DNA of 64,000 bases from Muribaculaceae bacterium Isolate-037 (Harlan) (GCA_003762615.1 RIAZ01000014.1:55226-119225), one strand, 5' to 3'; shown: positions 52,499 through 62,098, numbered from the stretch's first letter. Notes: generated from the sequence alone by a model not told the origin. Numbers and translations are program-made.

Positions 52499-52602
52499 AT
52501 TGCATTTCCCTATCTTCTGAAGTTATGAAATTTCACTCCTCGCTCGCGCCGTCTTTCCTGTAAATTCCGACCGGTGCAGGCGTCAGGACTCTTCTATCGC
52601 CA

Positions 52603-52610
52603 CAAAGTTA
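52603..52610 (-). promoter_or_regulatory. -7 promoter box of dacB
   Basis: On the minus strand this reads TAACTTTG, an exact match, about 105 nt before the dacB ATG. Confidence 0.65.
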
Positions 52611-52763
52611 CAAAAGTTTTTCTGAATTTCATCCAAGTTTTTTGTCACATGAGAAATAGTTACTAATTTTACTCTCTGAATTTTCACTTCAATGGCATCC
52701 GGTGGCATTCTCTCGGGCGTTGCCCCGCCATCGTATCATTATCTATTTATCATTATCTTTCAG

Positions 52764-53867
52764 ATGGACATTCAACAAAACACCGTCAGACGCCCTTACA
52801 CTTTCGACCGCGTTGTGAGAATCTCCTTCACCGTGATTCTCGTCATAGCCATCCTATATCTGCTGGAGATATTGAAAGGGGTGCTACTCCCGTTCCTCGT
52901 CGCTTGCCTGATTGCGTATATGCTTGAGCCTGTGGTCAGGTGGAACATGAAGATCATACGGACCCAATCCCGGTTCCTCCCCGTAGTGCTGACTCTATTG
53001 GAAGCTGCATTAGTACTCACTCTATTCTTCGTGACATTCACCCCCTATCTCGTGTCGGAGACTTCAGAGATGACCGATATGCTGAAGCATTACACTTCCA
53101 CCAAAACCAAGATACCCTATATCTCCGACAACATCCATGCATTCATACGCGACAACATCGACATTAATTCCATCTCGATGCTTCTATCAAAGGAGGAATG
53201 GAAGGAAGTGATTAAGACTACTGTATCCTCATCATGGACCTTTCTAAGCTCCGGTCTCGCATTCATCCTGGGGCTGCTTAGCTGGCTGATCGTGGTGCTA
53301 TACACGATATTCATCATGCTTGACTACGAACGGATAATGCTCGGATTCAAGCAGCTCGTGCCGGTCGCTCACAGAAAATGGGCATACCGCACCGGGAATG
53401 ACATAAAGGATGCAATGAACCGGTATTTCCGCGGACAATTCCTCATAGCGTCTATTGTCGGGATATTGTTCTCCATCGGATTTCTCATAATCGGACTACC
53501 GATGGGGGTAATCCTCGGGCTGTTTATCGGAATGCTCAACATGGTCCCGTATCTTCAGCTGATATCCCTCCCCATCACTGCAATCCTATGCATCGTATGC
53601 ACAGCGAGCACGGGAGTGAATTTCTGGGTTATCTTCTGGGAGAGTATGGCGGTCTACGTCATTGTGCAGTGCATACAGGATCTTATCCTCACTCCCAAGA
53701 TAATGGGTAAGGCAATGGGCATGAACCCTGCCATAATCCTGCTGTCGCTATCTATCTGGGGCACGCTTCTCGGCTTCATGGGACTTATTATCGCTCTCCC
53801 CATGACGAGCCTGCTCCTCTCCTATTATAATACGTATATCGTGCAGCGATATGACCGACATAATTAA
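52764..53867 (+). CDS. AI-2E-family (TqsA/PerM-like) membrane transporter
   Basis: A 367-residue membrane protein with about eight helices. The pair near the N terminus (VVRISFTVILVIAILYLLEILKGVLLPFLVACLIAYMLEPVV, in two segments about 17-60) and the C-terminal glycine-rich helices (LIIGLPMGVILGLFIGMLN, IILLSLSIWGTLLGFMGLIIALP) are typical. Despite the name, substrates vary; several relatives are Na+/H+ antiporters or unknown. ATG 52764 is used since the extra upstream residues have no family likeness. It precedes the CPA2 antiporter by 57 bp. Confidence 0.86.
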   Translation: MDIQQNTVRRPYTFDRVVRISFTVILVIAILYLLEILKGVLLPFLVACLIAYMLEPVVRWNMKIIRTQSRFLPVVLTLLEAALVLTLFFVTFTPYLVSETSEMTDMLKHYTSTKTKIPYISDNIHAFIRDNIDINSISMLLSKEEWKEVIKTTVSSSWTFLSSGLAFILGLLSWLIVVLYTIFIMLDYERIMLGFKQLVPVAHRKWAYRTGNDIKDAMNRYFRGQFLIASIVGILFSIGFLIIGLPMGVILGLFIGMLNMVPYLQLISLPITAILCIVCTASTGVNFWVIFWESMAVYVIVQCIQDLILTPKIMGKAMGMNPAIILLSLSIWGTLLGFMGLIIALPMTSLLLSYYNTYIVQRYDRHN

Positions 53868-53918
53868 ACCATAAACCATCCCCCATAACCCTTAACCCTT
53901 AACCCATAAACCATACCC
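53868..53918 (+). repeat. Heptad repeat tract between transporter genes
   Basis: Seven-base units such as ACCCTTA, AACCATA and ACCCATA repeat across the gap. They resemble the heptads within the 172-bp element (TTAAACC, AAACCAT) but without the flanking hairpins, so this may be a remnant of it. Confidence 0.6.
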
Positions 53919-53924
53919 CCCCAC

Positions 53925-56264
53925 ATGATCAATCTCCCTATCTCAACCAACCTTGACATTTCGTCGCAAGAGACCGTCGACCAACTCGAGACGGCAGTAT
54001 ATACCGAAATCAACGACGATCACAATGCCACCAAATCTTCCGATGTGGAGGATCATACCAACGGGCTCATCGGCGACCTCGCTTGGATTCTGCTCCTTGC
54101 CGCCATCGTGACCCTCCTTTTCAAGAAACTGAAGCAGCCTGTAGTGCTCGGCTACATTCTTGCCGGGTTCCTCGCAAGCCCTAAGTTTGAGTATCTGCCC
54201 TCAATCTCCAATCTTGACAACATCGAGTTCTGGGCGGACCTCGGCATCGTCGTGCTGATGTTCACCCTCGGTCTGGAGTTCAGTTTCAAGAAACTGATGA
54301 ACGCCGGATCATCGGCGATAATCACCGCACTGATCATCATCACCGGCATGACATTTGCCGGATTCGGTGTCGGCAAGATTCTACAGTTGAACTATATCAA
54401 CTGCATATTCCTCGGAGGCATGATATCCATGTCGAGCACGACGATAATCCTGAAGACGCTCACCGACCTCGGCATGAGGCAGAAGAAATTCGCGTCGCTC
54501 GTCCTTGCCGTCCTGATAATCGAAGACTTATTCGCCGTTCTCATGCTCGTGCTTCTGTCGTCGCTCGCCATGGGCAACATCGAAGGGACCGAGCTGCTGT
54601 TCTCTATCGGCAAACTGATCTTCTTCCTCATCATCTGGTGTGTGGTCGGCATATATGTTCTTCCCTCCTTCCTATCCAAGATAAAGAATTTCCTCAACGA
54701 TGAGACTCTGCTCGTAGTGGCGATGGGACTATGCTTCTCCATGGCGATATTCTCGGTGGTATGCGGATTCTCCCTTGAGCTGGGTGCATTCGTGATGGGC
54801 TCCATACTTGCCGGCACGATGGTGGCGGAGAGGATGGAGAGAGTGGTGCTCCCGGTGAAAGACCTCTTCGGTGCAGTCTTCTTCATATCGGTGGGAATGA
54901 TGGTGGATCCCTCGGTGCTCGTGTCCTATTGGAGTGAGATTCTTATCCTGGCAGTGGTGGTGATCTGCGGCATGATATTCTTCGGCACCCTCGGTATGCT
55001 CGTCACGGGGCAATCGCTCAGAGTGGCGATAGAGAGCGGCTTCACTCTGACGCAGGTAGGCGAGTTCTCCTTCATCATAGCATCGCTCGGCATGAGCCTC
55101 GGTGTGCTGGAGCCTTCCCTCTACCCCATCATCGTGGCGGTGTCGGTCATCACCATCTTCACCACCCCCTATTTCGTGAAGCTCTCGCAGCCTGCCTACG
55201 GATTCGTGGAGAAGCACCTTCCCGAGAAACTCAGTTTCCTCATCGACAGATATTCAAAGCAAGTGACCGACTCGAGCGAGACAAAACGGCTCTGGAAGGA
55301 GATACTGAGCCGCTACGTATGGCGCATACTCCTCTACTCCGTGGTGCTTCTCGCCATAATCCTCGTGTCGAGGCAATTCCTCTTCCCGCTCACCCATCAG
55401 TACATGGGGGCATGGTGGCGGATTATAGCCACTGCCATCACGTTCGCCTGTATGCTTCCATTCCTGTTTGCCCTATCGTTCAGTTCCACAAAACCGGATG
55501 AGAAGATGCAGCTCCATGCCTCGGCAAGTTTCTACGACGTGCCTCTCGTCGCCATGAAGATCATACGCTATCTGATCACTCTCTTCTTCATAGTCTATAT
55601 GATATCAATCGCCTACAACTCAATGATAGCATGGATTGTCGGGGTGGTATGCTTCGCCTTGATATTGATCTTCGCATCGTCGAAGCTAATGGTGAGATAT
55701 GGCAACATCGAGAAGAAATTCATCGACAACCTCAACATACGGGAGAACACCCGACTTGGCATCAACAATAATCTTGTGAGCGACCTGCATCAGGCATACA
55801 TACAGGTGGGTGCATATTGCCCCTTTGTCGGCGACAGGCTGAAGGATTCCGGTCTGCGTGATGACTACGGCATCAGCGTCTCAAGCATACAGCGCGGCGA
55901 CCGCATGATGCCCCTACCCTCCATCGACGCCAGGATATTCCCCGGCGACATACTCGGAGTGATCGGCACCGACGAACAGATAAAAAAGCTTAACGACGAT
56001 ATCGAACGTGATCAGGCGGCATTCATGGCAGTGGAGACCACTCAGCCGGAAATTGCCCTGCGCAGCATACTCCTCTCAGCCTCCTCGCCGATCATCAACA
56101 TACCTCTCGGACAGACCAACCTACGCACCGACTACTACAGCATGATCGTGAAAGTGCAACGCGGTGAAGATGAATTTGAGCAACCCGGTCCCTCCACCGT
56201 GCTGCGCGAAGGCGATATCGTCTGGGTAGTTGGCGATGCCTCCCGCATCGACGCAATGAAATAG
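53925..56264 (+). CDS. CPA2 cation:proton antiporter with two C-terminal TrkA-C domains
   Basis: A 779-residue KefB/KefC-like antiporter. The membrane core (about 48-435) contains PVVLGYILAGFLASP, LGIVVLMFTLGLEFS and LGAFVMGSILAGT. A second bundle of about four helices (about 468-590) is an added feature. The C terminus has two beta-rich TrkA-C domains (about 625-690 and 715-775, each ending with DILGVIGTD or DIVWVVGDA), which often bind nucleotides or ions and gate transport. It lacks the KefC-type NAD-binding RCK_N domain. A terminator follows. Confidence 0.9.
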   Translation: MINLPISTNLDISSQETVDQLETAVYTEINDDHNATKSSDVEDHTNGLIGDLAWILLLAAIVTLLFKKLKQPVVLGYILAGFLASPKFEYLPSISNLDNIEFWADLGIVVLMFTLGLEFSFKKLMNAGSSAIITALIIITGMTFAGFGVGKILQLNYINCIFLGGMISMSSTTIILKTLTDLGMRQKKFASLVLAVLIIEDLFAVLMLVLLSSLAMGNIEGTELLFSIGKLIFFLIIWCVVGIYVLPSFLSKIKNFLNDETLLVVAMGLCFSMAIFSVVCGFSLELGAFVMGSILAGTMVAERMERVVLPVKDLFGAVFFISVGMMVDPSVLVSYWSEILILAVVVICGMIFFGTLGMLVTGQSLRVAIESGFTLTQVGEFSFIIASLGMSLGVLEPSLYPIIVAVSVITIFTTPYFVKLSQPAYGFVEKHLPEKLSFLIDRYSKQVTDSSETKRLWKEILSRYVWRILLYSVVLLAIILVSRQFLFPLTHQYMGAWWRIIATAITFACMLPFLFALSFSSTKPDEKMQLHASASFYDVPLVAMKIIRYLITLFFIVYMISIAYNSMIAWIVGVVCFALILIFASSKLMVRYGNIEKKFIDNLNIRENTRLGINNNLVSDLHQAYIQVGAYCPFVGDRLKDSGLRDDYGISVSSIQRGDRMMPLPSIDARIFPGDILGVIGTDEQIKKLNDDIERDQAAFMAVETTQPEIALRSILLSASSPIINIPLGQTNLRTDYYSMIVKVQRGEDEFEQPGPSTVLREGDIVWVVGDASRIDAMK

Positions 56265-56301
56265 CGCGGAAAGCCCCTTGAATAGCCCTAAGCTAAAACC
56301 G

Positions 56302-56346
56302 AGGAGGCAGAAAGAAATCAAATTCTTCCTGCCTCCTTGCTTTTTT
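56302..56346 (+). terminator. Intrinsic terminator after the CPA2 antiporter
   Basis: A 15-bp stem with one mismatch (AGGAGGCAG... 56302-56316 with 56323-56337) is followed by a TTTTTT tract. It lies between convergent genes. Confidence 0.88.
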
Positions 56347-56374
56347 AATAAGATGGAGCGTTGCTCTCTGCGGA

Positions 56375-56995
56375 TCAGAACGGCAATCCGGTGCCGATGA
56401 AGCCCACAGTAACGCTGTCGTCGAAATCCGCCGGAGTCGGAGCCTGTATTGGCTGGTAAAGCCGACGGCTCAGATTCTCGGATATCGTCTCCTGCGAAGG
56501 AGCGAACCACAACCCCTCCCATTTCCAATACCACGTGCCCGAATTGTCATAGCCCGACCATTCTGTCTCGACCCCCGGCAACTGAAGCACATTACTGAAC
56601 TTATCCCCTATGCCGAACATGCCGCGCGGTGCCTTCACCTGCGCCACCGTGTCGATAAGGTTGATGACATCGATCTTCCCTTCGCCGAAATCGTATGCGA
56701 TGAAACGCTCTCCCTCTGCCCCCTTGAAGACGATTGTCACCGCATCAGGCGATGCTCCGTTCTCCTTCGCCGTGTAGAGACCCTCTATGGCGTCAGGCAC
56801 GTCGTTGACCGACTCTCCTATAAATATCCCGCCGATACTGTCTTTCGTCAGGACCGGACGAGGCTCAGCCGGAATCGAATCGACAAGCGATGCCGTCTCC
56901 TCTATGCTGTCGCTATCTGCGCTACCCTTCCCTTGACTGCCTGAACATGACACAAGCAAGAAGGCTCCGAATGCATAAAATAATCCTGTTTTCAT
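56375..56995 (-). CDS. Lipoprotein of unknown function
   Basis: A 206-residue lipoprotein (lipobox LLVSC, Cys17), then a Ser/Asp/Glu-rich linker (18-50). The rest is a compact mixed domain with GGIFIGESVNDVPDAIEG, FIAYDFGEGKIDVINLID and GTWYWKWEGLWFAP. The GIxIGxSxxDV start resembles domains in Bacteroidales lipoproteins that I cannot name. DSI and DSV tripeptides fit the Bacteroides O-glycosylation motif. It is 53 bp from the antiporter operon end on the same strand. Confidence 0.78.
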   Translation of the reverse strand: MKTGLFYAFGAFLLVSCSGSQGKGSADSDSIEETASLVDSIPAEPRPVLTKDSIGGIFIGESVNDVPDAIEGLYTAKENGASPDAVTIVFKGAEGERFIAYDFGEGKIDVINLIDTVAQVKAPRGMFGIGDKFSNVLQLPGVETEWSGYDNSGTWYWKWEGLWFAPSQETISENLSRRLYQPIQAPTPADFDDSVTVGFIGTGLPF

Positions 56996-57048
56996 TTCTA
57001 TTGAATATTTTCATTTAAACGACTATTCCTCATCTGTGGGCTACATTC

Positions 57049-59070
57049 TCACTCTCCAAACTGTGCGGGATAGACAAGCACTATGTTATGCTGAGAGAAA
57101 TTGCGTCCCAAGAACGACGGCAGGCTCTCCATATCTCCGGAATAGGAGATCGACCCTTTCCTCGCCCCGACTATCATAAACAGGTCTTCCACCTCAATAT
57201 CGGCGGAAAACACGATGAAATCGTCCCAACTCTGAAGCTCCCGGTATTCATGACGGATCTCGAAATGCTCCTCCTCAAGCACGTTGCGGATGAAGGAGGC
57301 TGTCACCGGATATGCCATGAATATAACCTTGCAAGCCATCTGCCCCGCAAGATTACCGATACGCTCAACCCACGTCTGAAACCCTGTCTCATATTCCGCC
57401 TTATCGGGCACGAGCACCATGATGCGGTTGAGCGTCATCACCGGCGCGTAGCACCGGCTTATGAAGATCATGCGGTGCATCGACTGGAGCAGCTGCTCGA
57501 TCATGCTTCCGAAGAAACTGTCTACCACGTTCGATTTCCTGTGGAGTCCGATCATCACGTCGCTCGCTCGGTTCTGCTTCGCCTCATTGGTGACGCCTGC
57601 CACCACATTGACATCATAACGCTCTATATCCTTCACCTCGATATCCACCGACTGCGCCGCCGCCACTGCCGAACGCAACGCGCTGCGCCCCATCTCAAGG
57701 GTGCGCGTATCGTCGGAGTTCCTCACGAACAACGCCGTCACCGGATTCTGATTCGCAGGATTACGCATCAGCAGAGCCATCCTCATGAGACCCTCCGCAG
57801 TCACCGGATTCGCCACAGCCACAAGCTGACGGGCATATTCCCCCGGCACGCGTTCACCCTCGGCATTTAGCTCCGCCTCCGTGCGCTCTATCCTGAGACG
57901 CTTGGAAGCATTCTGCGTGGTGACGGTCGACACAAGGCAACACACAAGAATCATGAGCACCGCGCCGTTCATCATGTCTTCCGTAAGCAGACCGTGCTGG
58001 AAACCTATCATGGTTGCGGCTATCGTAGCCGCTGCCTTGCCGGATGTGAGTCCGAACATTATCTTGCGGTCAGTACGTCCAAGCCTGAATATCTTCGCGC
58101 CAACGTATGCGGAGAGCCATTTAGACGCCATCGCCACGACTACCATGTTCAACGCCACCCATCCCACGTAAAGGCTCTGGAAGATGACGTGGACGTTGAT
58201 AAGCATTCCCACTCCTATCAGGAAATAGGGGATGAATATGGCATTACCCACAAATTTTATACGCCCCATAAGTCCGGATCGTGCCGGAATGAAACGGTTG
58301 AGCACAAGTCCGGCATAGAACGCTCCGAGAATTGCCTCCAGCCCGATAAGCTGTGCCACACCCGACGCTATGAACACCATCGCCAGGACATAGATGTATT
58401 GGCTAACCTCATCACTGAATTTCCGGAAGAACCATTTAGTGATAATCTTGGAGATCATCCCTACCCCTGTCGCATAGACAATCATCAGCACGAAAAGCAC
58501 CATAAACCGGCGTATGCTGAAGCCGTCTGACGCACTGTCGACAACTCCGGCAAGCGTCACGAGCGACAGAAGCACCGCTACAATCGTGGCACACACCGCT
58601 ATCACTGCCGGACGGGCATTCTGAAGCCCGAACTTGCTTACGATCGGATAAGAGATCAGAGTGTGTGAAGCATACATCGACGAGATCAGCACGCACGTAG
58701 CCCACGATGCCCCGAATGCCACGCGAGAGCCCACGATGCCTATACCCATAGGGATGGCAAACGTCAGAATACCGAAAATAATGCCATGTTTCAGATTCTT
58801 CTTAAGATGAAACATATCGATCTCCACCGCCGCCAGAAACATAAGGTAGAGTATGCCCACTTGTCCGAATATCTCGAAACTCGAATCCCTCATGAGCAGA
58901 TCCAGCCCGTAGGGACCCACCACCACCCCCGACAATATCAGTCCGACTATCTGGGGGATGCCAAGACGACGGAACACTATCGGACACAGCAGTATGATGA
59001 GCAGCACCAGAAGGAATATAGGCACCGGCTGCGTGAGCGGAAACGAGAACATGGAGAGCAACGTGGTCAT
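57049..59070 (-). CDS. CPA2 cation:proton antiporter with USP-like C terminus
   Basis: A 673-residue Na+/H+-type antiporter. The membrane core (about 15-385) shows RRLGIPQIVGLILSGVVVGPYGLDLL and SGKAAATIAATMIG. The C-terminal part (about 400-673) looks like tandem universal-stress-protein-like domains (VTALFVRNSDDTRT, RASDVMIGLHRKSN, LVPDKAEYETGF), a frequent arrangement in Bacteroidota. It differs from the antiporter at 53925 in its regulatory domains. The start overlaps the tatD stop by 4 nt (ATGA), so it is part of the downstream operon. Confidence 0.9.
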   Translation of the reverse strand: MTTLLSMFSFPLTQPVPIFLLVLLIILLCPIVFRRLGIPQIVGLILSGVVVGPYGLDLLMRDSSFEIFGQVGILYLMFLAAVEIDMFHLKKNLKHGIIFGILTFAIPMGIGIVGSRVAFGASWATCVLISSMYASHTLISYPIVSKFGLQNARPAVIAVCATIVAVLLSLVTLAGVVDSASDGFSIRRFMVLFVLMIVYATGVGMISKIITKWFFRKFSDEVSQYIYVLAMVFIASGVAQLIGLEAILGAFYAGLVLNRFIPARSGLMGRIKFVGNAIFIPYFLIGVGMLINVHVIFQSLYVGWVALNMVVVAMASKWLSAYVGAKIFRLGRTDRKIMFGLTSGKAAATIAATMIGFQHGLLTEDMMNGAVLMILVCCLVSTVTTQNASKRLRIERTEAELNAEGERVPGEYARQLVAVANPVTAEGLMRMALLMRNPANQNPVTALFVRNSDDTRTLEMGRSALRSAVAAAQSVDIEVKDIERYDVNVVAGVTNEAKQNRASDVMIGLHRKSNVVDSFFGSMIEQLLQSMHRMIFISRCYAPVMTLNRIMVLVPDKAEYETGFQTWVERIGNLAGQMACKVIFMAYPVTASFIRNVLEEEHFEIRHEYRELQSWDDFIVFSADIEVEDLFMIVGARKGSISYSGDMESLPSFLGRNFSQHNIVLVYPAQFGE

Positions 59071-59831
59071 AGGCGGAACGTTTGTATGGCATTATGGTCT
59101 GTAGCCCGCTCCACCTCCTCACTCGTCAATCCGAGCGTATCCGCCACCCTACGGCATATATAAGGGAGATACGCGCTCTCATTTCGCTTGCCACGGTTGG
59201 GCACCGGAGCAAGATAAGGGGAATCCGTCTCAAGCAGCAGCCTGTCGAGACCGATCTCTTGAAGCGATGTGCGCAGAGGCTCGGCATTCTTGAAGGTGAC
59301 TACCCCGTTTATGCCGAACATCGGGTCGCACACCTCACGGATACGCTCCACGTCTTCCGGTGCACCTGTGAAACTATGAAACACCAACCGCACTTTCGGA
59401 GCCGCCTCCGCTATCACCTCCAGAGTCTCCGGAAGTGCCTCCCGGCAATGGATGATCACCGGAAGATCCAGACGGTCGGCTATCCTCAAATGCTCACGGA
59501 ATGCCTCTTTCTGAAGATGGGCGTAGGTCTTGTCCCAATAAAGGTCGATACCCACCTCCCCCACAGCCACAAAGCCGCCGGCATCAAGCATCGTCTCCAT
59601 TTCGCCGACGTGCTGACGCCAGTCGTCCCTGACCTCCGTGGGATGCAATCCCATAGCCACGGAGGTCACGTCGGGAAGAGCATGATGCAGACGCATCATG
59701 CTCCCGATTGTGGTGGTGTCTACATTCGGCATAATCAGATGCGACACTCCGGCTTCAACCGCACGCGAAACCACATTCTCTCCACCCTCAGGAAATGAGT
59801 CAAGATATAGATGTGTGTGCGTGTCGATCAT
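59067..59831 (-). CDS. tatD: TatD-family metal-dependent hydrolase (DNase)
   Basis: A 254-residue amidohydrolase-fold protein. Metal ligands His5 and His7 (MIDTHTHLYLD), Glu in VGEVGIDLYW, His in IIHCREA and Asp in LLETDSPYLAP are seen. Family members are DNases and tRNA or peptide deacylases; the exact role is open. It overlaps the polyprenyl synthase by 4 nt and the antiporter by 4 nt. Confidence 0.9.
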   Translation of the reverse strand: MIDTHTHLYLDSFPEGGENVVSRAVEAGVSHLIMPNVDTTTIGSMMRLHHALPDVTSVAMGLHPTEVRDDWRQHVGEMETMLDAGGFVAVGEVGIDLYWDKTYAHLQKEAFREHLRIADRLDLPVIIHCREALPETLEVIAEAAPKVRLVFHSFTGAPEDVERIREVCDPMFGINGVVTFKNAEPLRTSLQEIGLDRLLLETDSPYLAPVPNRGKRNESAYLPYICRRVADTLGLTSEEVERATDHNAIQTFRL

Positions 59832-60796
59832 TTCTTTCGTCCTATCAGTTTCTCCGCAAGTTTTCTGAATGCCTCCTTCTTCTCCTCGTCAAGCGACGTG
59901 GCGTTGAGAGCCTTCAATGCCTTCGAGGAATAATGCCCCACTGCTTTCTTGCATTTCTCGTCGATGCCCAACTTCTCGTAAAGACGTGTCACAGCCTTTA
60001 TCCTCATCTCTCCGGCGGGGATGTTGAAAGCGGCACGCAGCGCATCCGCCGTCTGTCCACCCTCGGCAAGAGCCGCCACGTAGAGATACGTCTTCTTGCC
60101 GTTGAGGATATCGCCGCCGATGGGCTTGCCGAACGTGGCGGAATCGCCAAACGTGTCGAGCCAGTCATCCTGTATCTGGAACGCCACGCCCATCATCTTG
60201 CCATATTCATACATCAGGTCAGCATCCTTATCACTCGCATCGCCGATTATTGCCCCTATCTTCACCGACGCGCCGAGAAGAGAACTCGTCTTCCCCTCGA
60301 TCATCTCCAGGTAGTCATTCACTGCTATACTCTCAGCCGTCTCGAAATCCATATCCATGCGCTGACCCTCATATACGCGGAGCGCCATATCGTTGAACGT
60401 GTCGAGCACACGGCGAAGCTTGGCATCATCCACCGTTGCCACATATTTCGTGGCAAGAGTCAGCATCGTGTCGCCTGAAAGGATAGCCGTGTTCTCATCA
60501 TATTTCTTATGCACCGTCGGGCGCCCGCGACGCAGGTCGGAATTATCCATCACGTCATCATGGAGAAGCGTGAAATTATGAAACGTCTCTATGCCGACTG
60601 CCGGAGTCATTGCCGACGAAGCGTTGCCGCCGAATGCATCCGCGCCCATAAGCACAAGCACCGGGCGGATGCGCTTACCCCCTGCCGACAGTCCATATTC
60701 TATAGGTTCGTAAAGAGAAGAAAGTTTACCCCCCGGCAAGCCGAGGGAACGTATCGCCAGCTCAACGTCTGACGAATATTCTGCAATCGTTTTCAT
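59828..60796 (-). CDS. Polyprenyl (trans-isoprenyl) diphosphate synthase
   Basis: A 322-residue synthase that elongates isoprenyl diphosphates. First Asp-rich motif LLHDDVMDNSDLRRGRPT (about 77-94) and second QIQDDWLDTFGD (about 210-221) bind Mg2+. The residues before the first motif are small (TFHNFT), so the product is probably geranylgeranyl, farnesyl or a short polyprenyl chain; length cannot be fixed. It is 3 bp after the lipoprotein gene and 4 nt into tatD. Confidence 0.93.
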   Translation of the reverse strand: MKTIAEYSSDVELAIRSLGLPGGKLSSLYEPIEYGLSAGGKRIRPVLVLMGADAFGGNASSAMTPAVGIETFHNFTLLHDDVMDNSDLRRGRPTVHKKYDENTAILSGDTMLTLATKYVATVDDAKLRRVLDTFNDMALRVYEGQRMDMDFETAESIAVNDYLEMIEGKTSSLLGASVKIGAIIGDASDKDADLMYEYGKMMGVAFQIQDDWLDTFGDSATFGKPIGGDILNGKKTYLYVAALAEGGQTADALRAAFNIPAGEMRIKAVTRLYEKLGIDEKCKKAVGHYSSKALKALNATSLDEEKKEAFRKLAEKLIGRKK

Positions 60797-60799
60797 TAT

Positions 60800-61396
60800 T
60801 TAATACTTTATGAATGTATTGTACACTTCTTCGGGTAGATCCTTCCCCTTGTCAAGCTCAAGCACCGTATGGAATCCCTTTATGAAACGGCGATACGTGG
60901 CGGAATCATCCGCACACGCATTCCTGAACTCCGCTATCTCCTCCCTGATCTGACTCACCGACATACTGTCTTCCCGGATATGCGCCACATACTCCAGCCC
61001 CAACTGATAGCCCATGCGCTGCGGATCCGACTTCCCTGCCATGAAATATATCCTCATCTTGTCGGGTAAGGGGAGATTTGAGGAATAGCTGTCGATCTCC
61101 TCACTGAAGATACGCATGCACGAGTCGTTGTAATGCTCGTAGGCATACGCGGCAGCTATCGCGAAAGTGTCGAGCCTCACATCCGGCAACTTCCCCAAAG
61201 AGGCGTCGCATATAAAACGCGCCACCGAATCTGGCGAACTCACCTTCATGACATACGCCACCTTCGAGGCATCGTCAAGCTTATTGAAACCATCCGGCAG
61301 CTCCCCGGACACACTCTCCTTCTTACCCCCGCACGCGCTCAACATGAGAAACAACGCCGAGGCTACTGTAGCAAGTGGAATAATCTCGTTTTTCAT
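60800..61396 (-). CDS. Lipoprotein of unknown function
   Basis: A 198-residue lipoprotein with lipobox LMLSAC (Cys22 from ATG 61396). After a short linker the protein is helical (DGFNKLDDASKVAYVMKVSSPDSVARFICDA, AYAYEHYNDSCMRIFSEEID, VSQIREEIAEFRNACADD). No family recognised. ATG 61396 gives a normal signal peptide; the open frame up to 61435 is rejected. First gene of the unit lipoprotein, polyprenyl synthase, tatD and antiporter. Confidence 0.8.
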   Translation of the reverse strand: MKNEIIPLATVASALFLMLSACGGKKESVSGELPDGFNKLDDASKVAYVMKVSSPDSVARFICDASLGKLPDVRLDTFAIAAAYAYEHYNDSCMRIFSEEIDSYSSNLPLPDKMRIYFMAGKSDPQRMGYQLGLEYVAHIREDSMSVSQIREEIAEFRNACADDSATYRRFIKGFHTVLELDKGKDLPEEVYNTFIKY

Positions 61397-61500
61397 CTGT
61401 TTGGCATCATTTAATGTCGGCAGGACATCATCCACTGTTTATCAGGCAGAAAGCTCTATTCAGGCATTCTTCGGAAGATAATGTCGGTCGAAAATTTTCA

Positions 61501-61508
61501 CAAAATTA
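61501..61508 (-). promoter_or_regulatory. -7 promoter box of the lipoprotein-polyprenyl synthase-tatD-antiporter operon
   Basis: On the minus strand this reads TAATTTTG, an exact match, about 105 nt before ATG 61396. It is divergent from the tRNA promoter. Confidence 0.6.
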
Positions 61509-61551
61509 CAAAAAAAACGCCGAAAGTTATTGCTATTTGAAATAAAAGCAT

Positions 61552-61559
61552 TAACTTCG
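61552..61559 (+). promoter_or_regulatory. -7 promoter box of tRNA-Ser
   Basis: TAACTTCG is one base off TAnnTTTG and sits 39 bp before the tRNA 5' end. Confidence 0.5.
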
Positions 61560-61598
61560 CAGTGTGAAAAGCAAATTTTCATGATCATTGTTTGTTTT

Positions 61599-61686
61599 GG
61601 AGTGATGCTCGAGTGGCTGAAGAGGCACGCCTGGAAAGCGTGTATACGCCAAAAGCGTATCCCGAGTTCGAATCTCGGTCACTCCG
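61599..61686 (+). tRNA. tRNA-Ser (anticodon GGA)
   Basis: An 88-nt class II tRNA. Acceptor GGAGTGA pairs with TCACTCC. The anticodon stem CACGC/GCGTG holds the loop CTGGAAA with anticodon GGA. A long variable arm (TATACGC/GCGTATC) fits serine, and the T arm is CCGAG/CTCGG around TTCGAAT. Position 73 is G. The CCA end is not encoded. A hairpin terminator follows at once. Confidence 0.97.
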
Positions 61687-61687
61687 C

Positions 61688-61715
61688 AAAGGGAGCAGAA
61701 ATCTGCTCCCTTTTT
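61688..61715 (+). terminator. Intrinsic terminator after tRNA-Ser
   Basis: A perfect 8-bp stem GGGAGCAG (61691-61698) with 61703-61710 around AAAT, then TTTTT. Confidence 0.92.
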
Positions 61716-61749
61716 CTATACCCATACTCAAACTGAATTGCCTACGCAG

Positions 61750-62085
61750 TCAATACATCACCGCCCGTTCAAGACACTGACGAACGTAAGAATTAAGCGA
61801 CAAGCCATATTTTGCTGCATTCATTGCTATACGCCGGTGCATTTCCGGAGAAACGCGTACATTGAAAGCTCCGCTGTAGCCTTTACTGGGCTTAATCCCC
61901 TCAGATTCGCAATAGGCAAGATAGCTGTCTATCCCGGCTTCAAAATCCGCTTTCAATTCTTCAAGCGTAGAGCCTTCGTATAATATGGTTTCCTTTGTCA
62001 ATCCGAGAACCTTACCCACCAGGCAATCATCCTCCTTACTATATTCCACGCTACCTTTGTAGCCTTTATATTCAAGATAGTCCAT
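61750..62085 (-). CDS. hicB: HicB-family antitoxin
   Basis: A 111-residue antitoxin. The N-terminal HicB fold (residues 1-65: GSVEYSKEDDCLVGKVLGL ... STLEELKADFEAGIDSYL) neutralises HicA; the C terminus (75-111: FNVRVSPEMHRRIAMNAAKYGLSLNSYVRQCLERA) is a ribbon-helix-helix DNA-binding domain. It is 13 bp after hicA. The toxin-first order is common for hicAB. The RHH domain probably represses the operon through the inverted repeat upstream of hicA. Confidence 0.92.
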   Translation of the reverse strand: MDYLEYKGYKGSVEYSKEDDCLVGKVLGLTKETILYEGSTLEELKADFEAGIDSYLAYCESEGIKPSKGYSGAFNVRVSPEMHRRIAMNAAKYGLSLNSYVRQCLERAVMY

Positions 62086-62098
62086 ATTTTTTGAAAAT

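Noticed and set aside
57088..57870. 260-codon plus-strand frame opposite the CPA2 antiporter
   Set aside because: Antisense shadow, His/Arg-rich, no recognisable domain.
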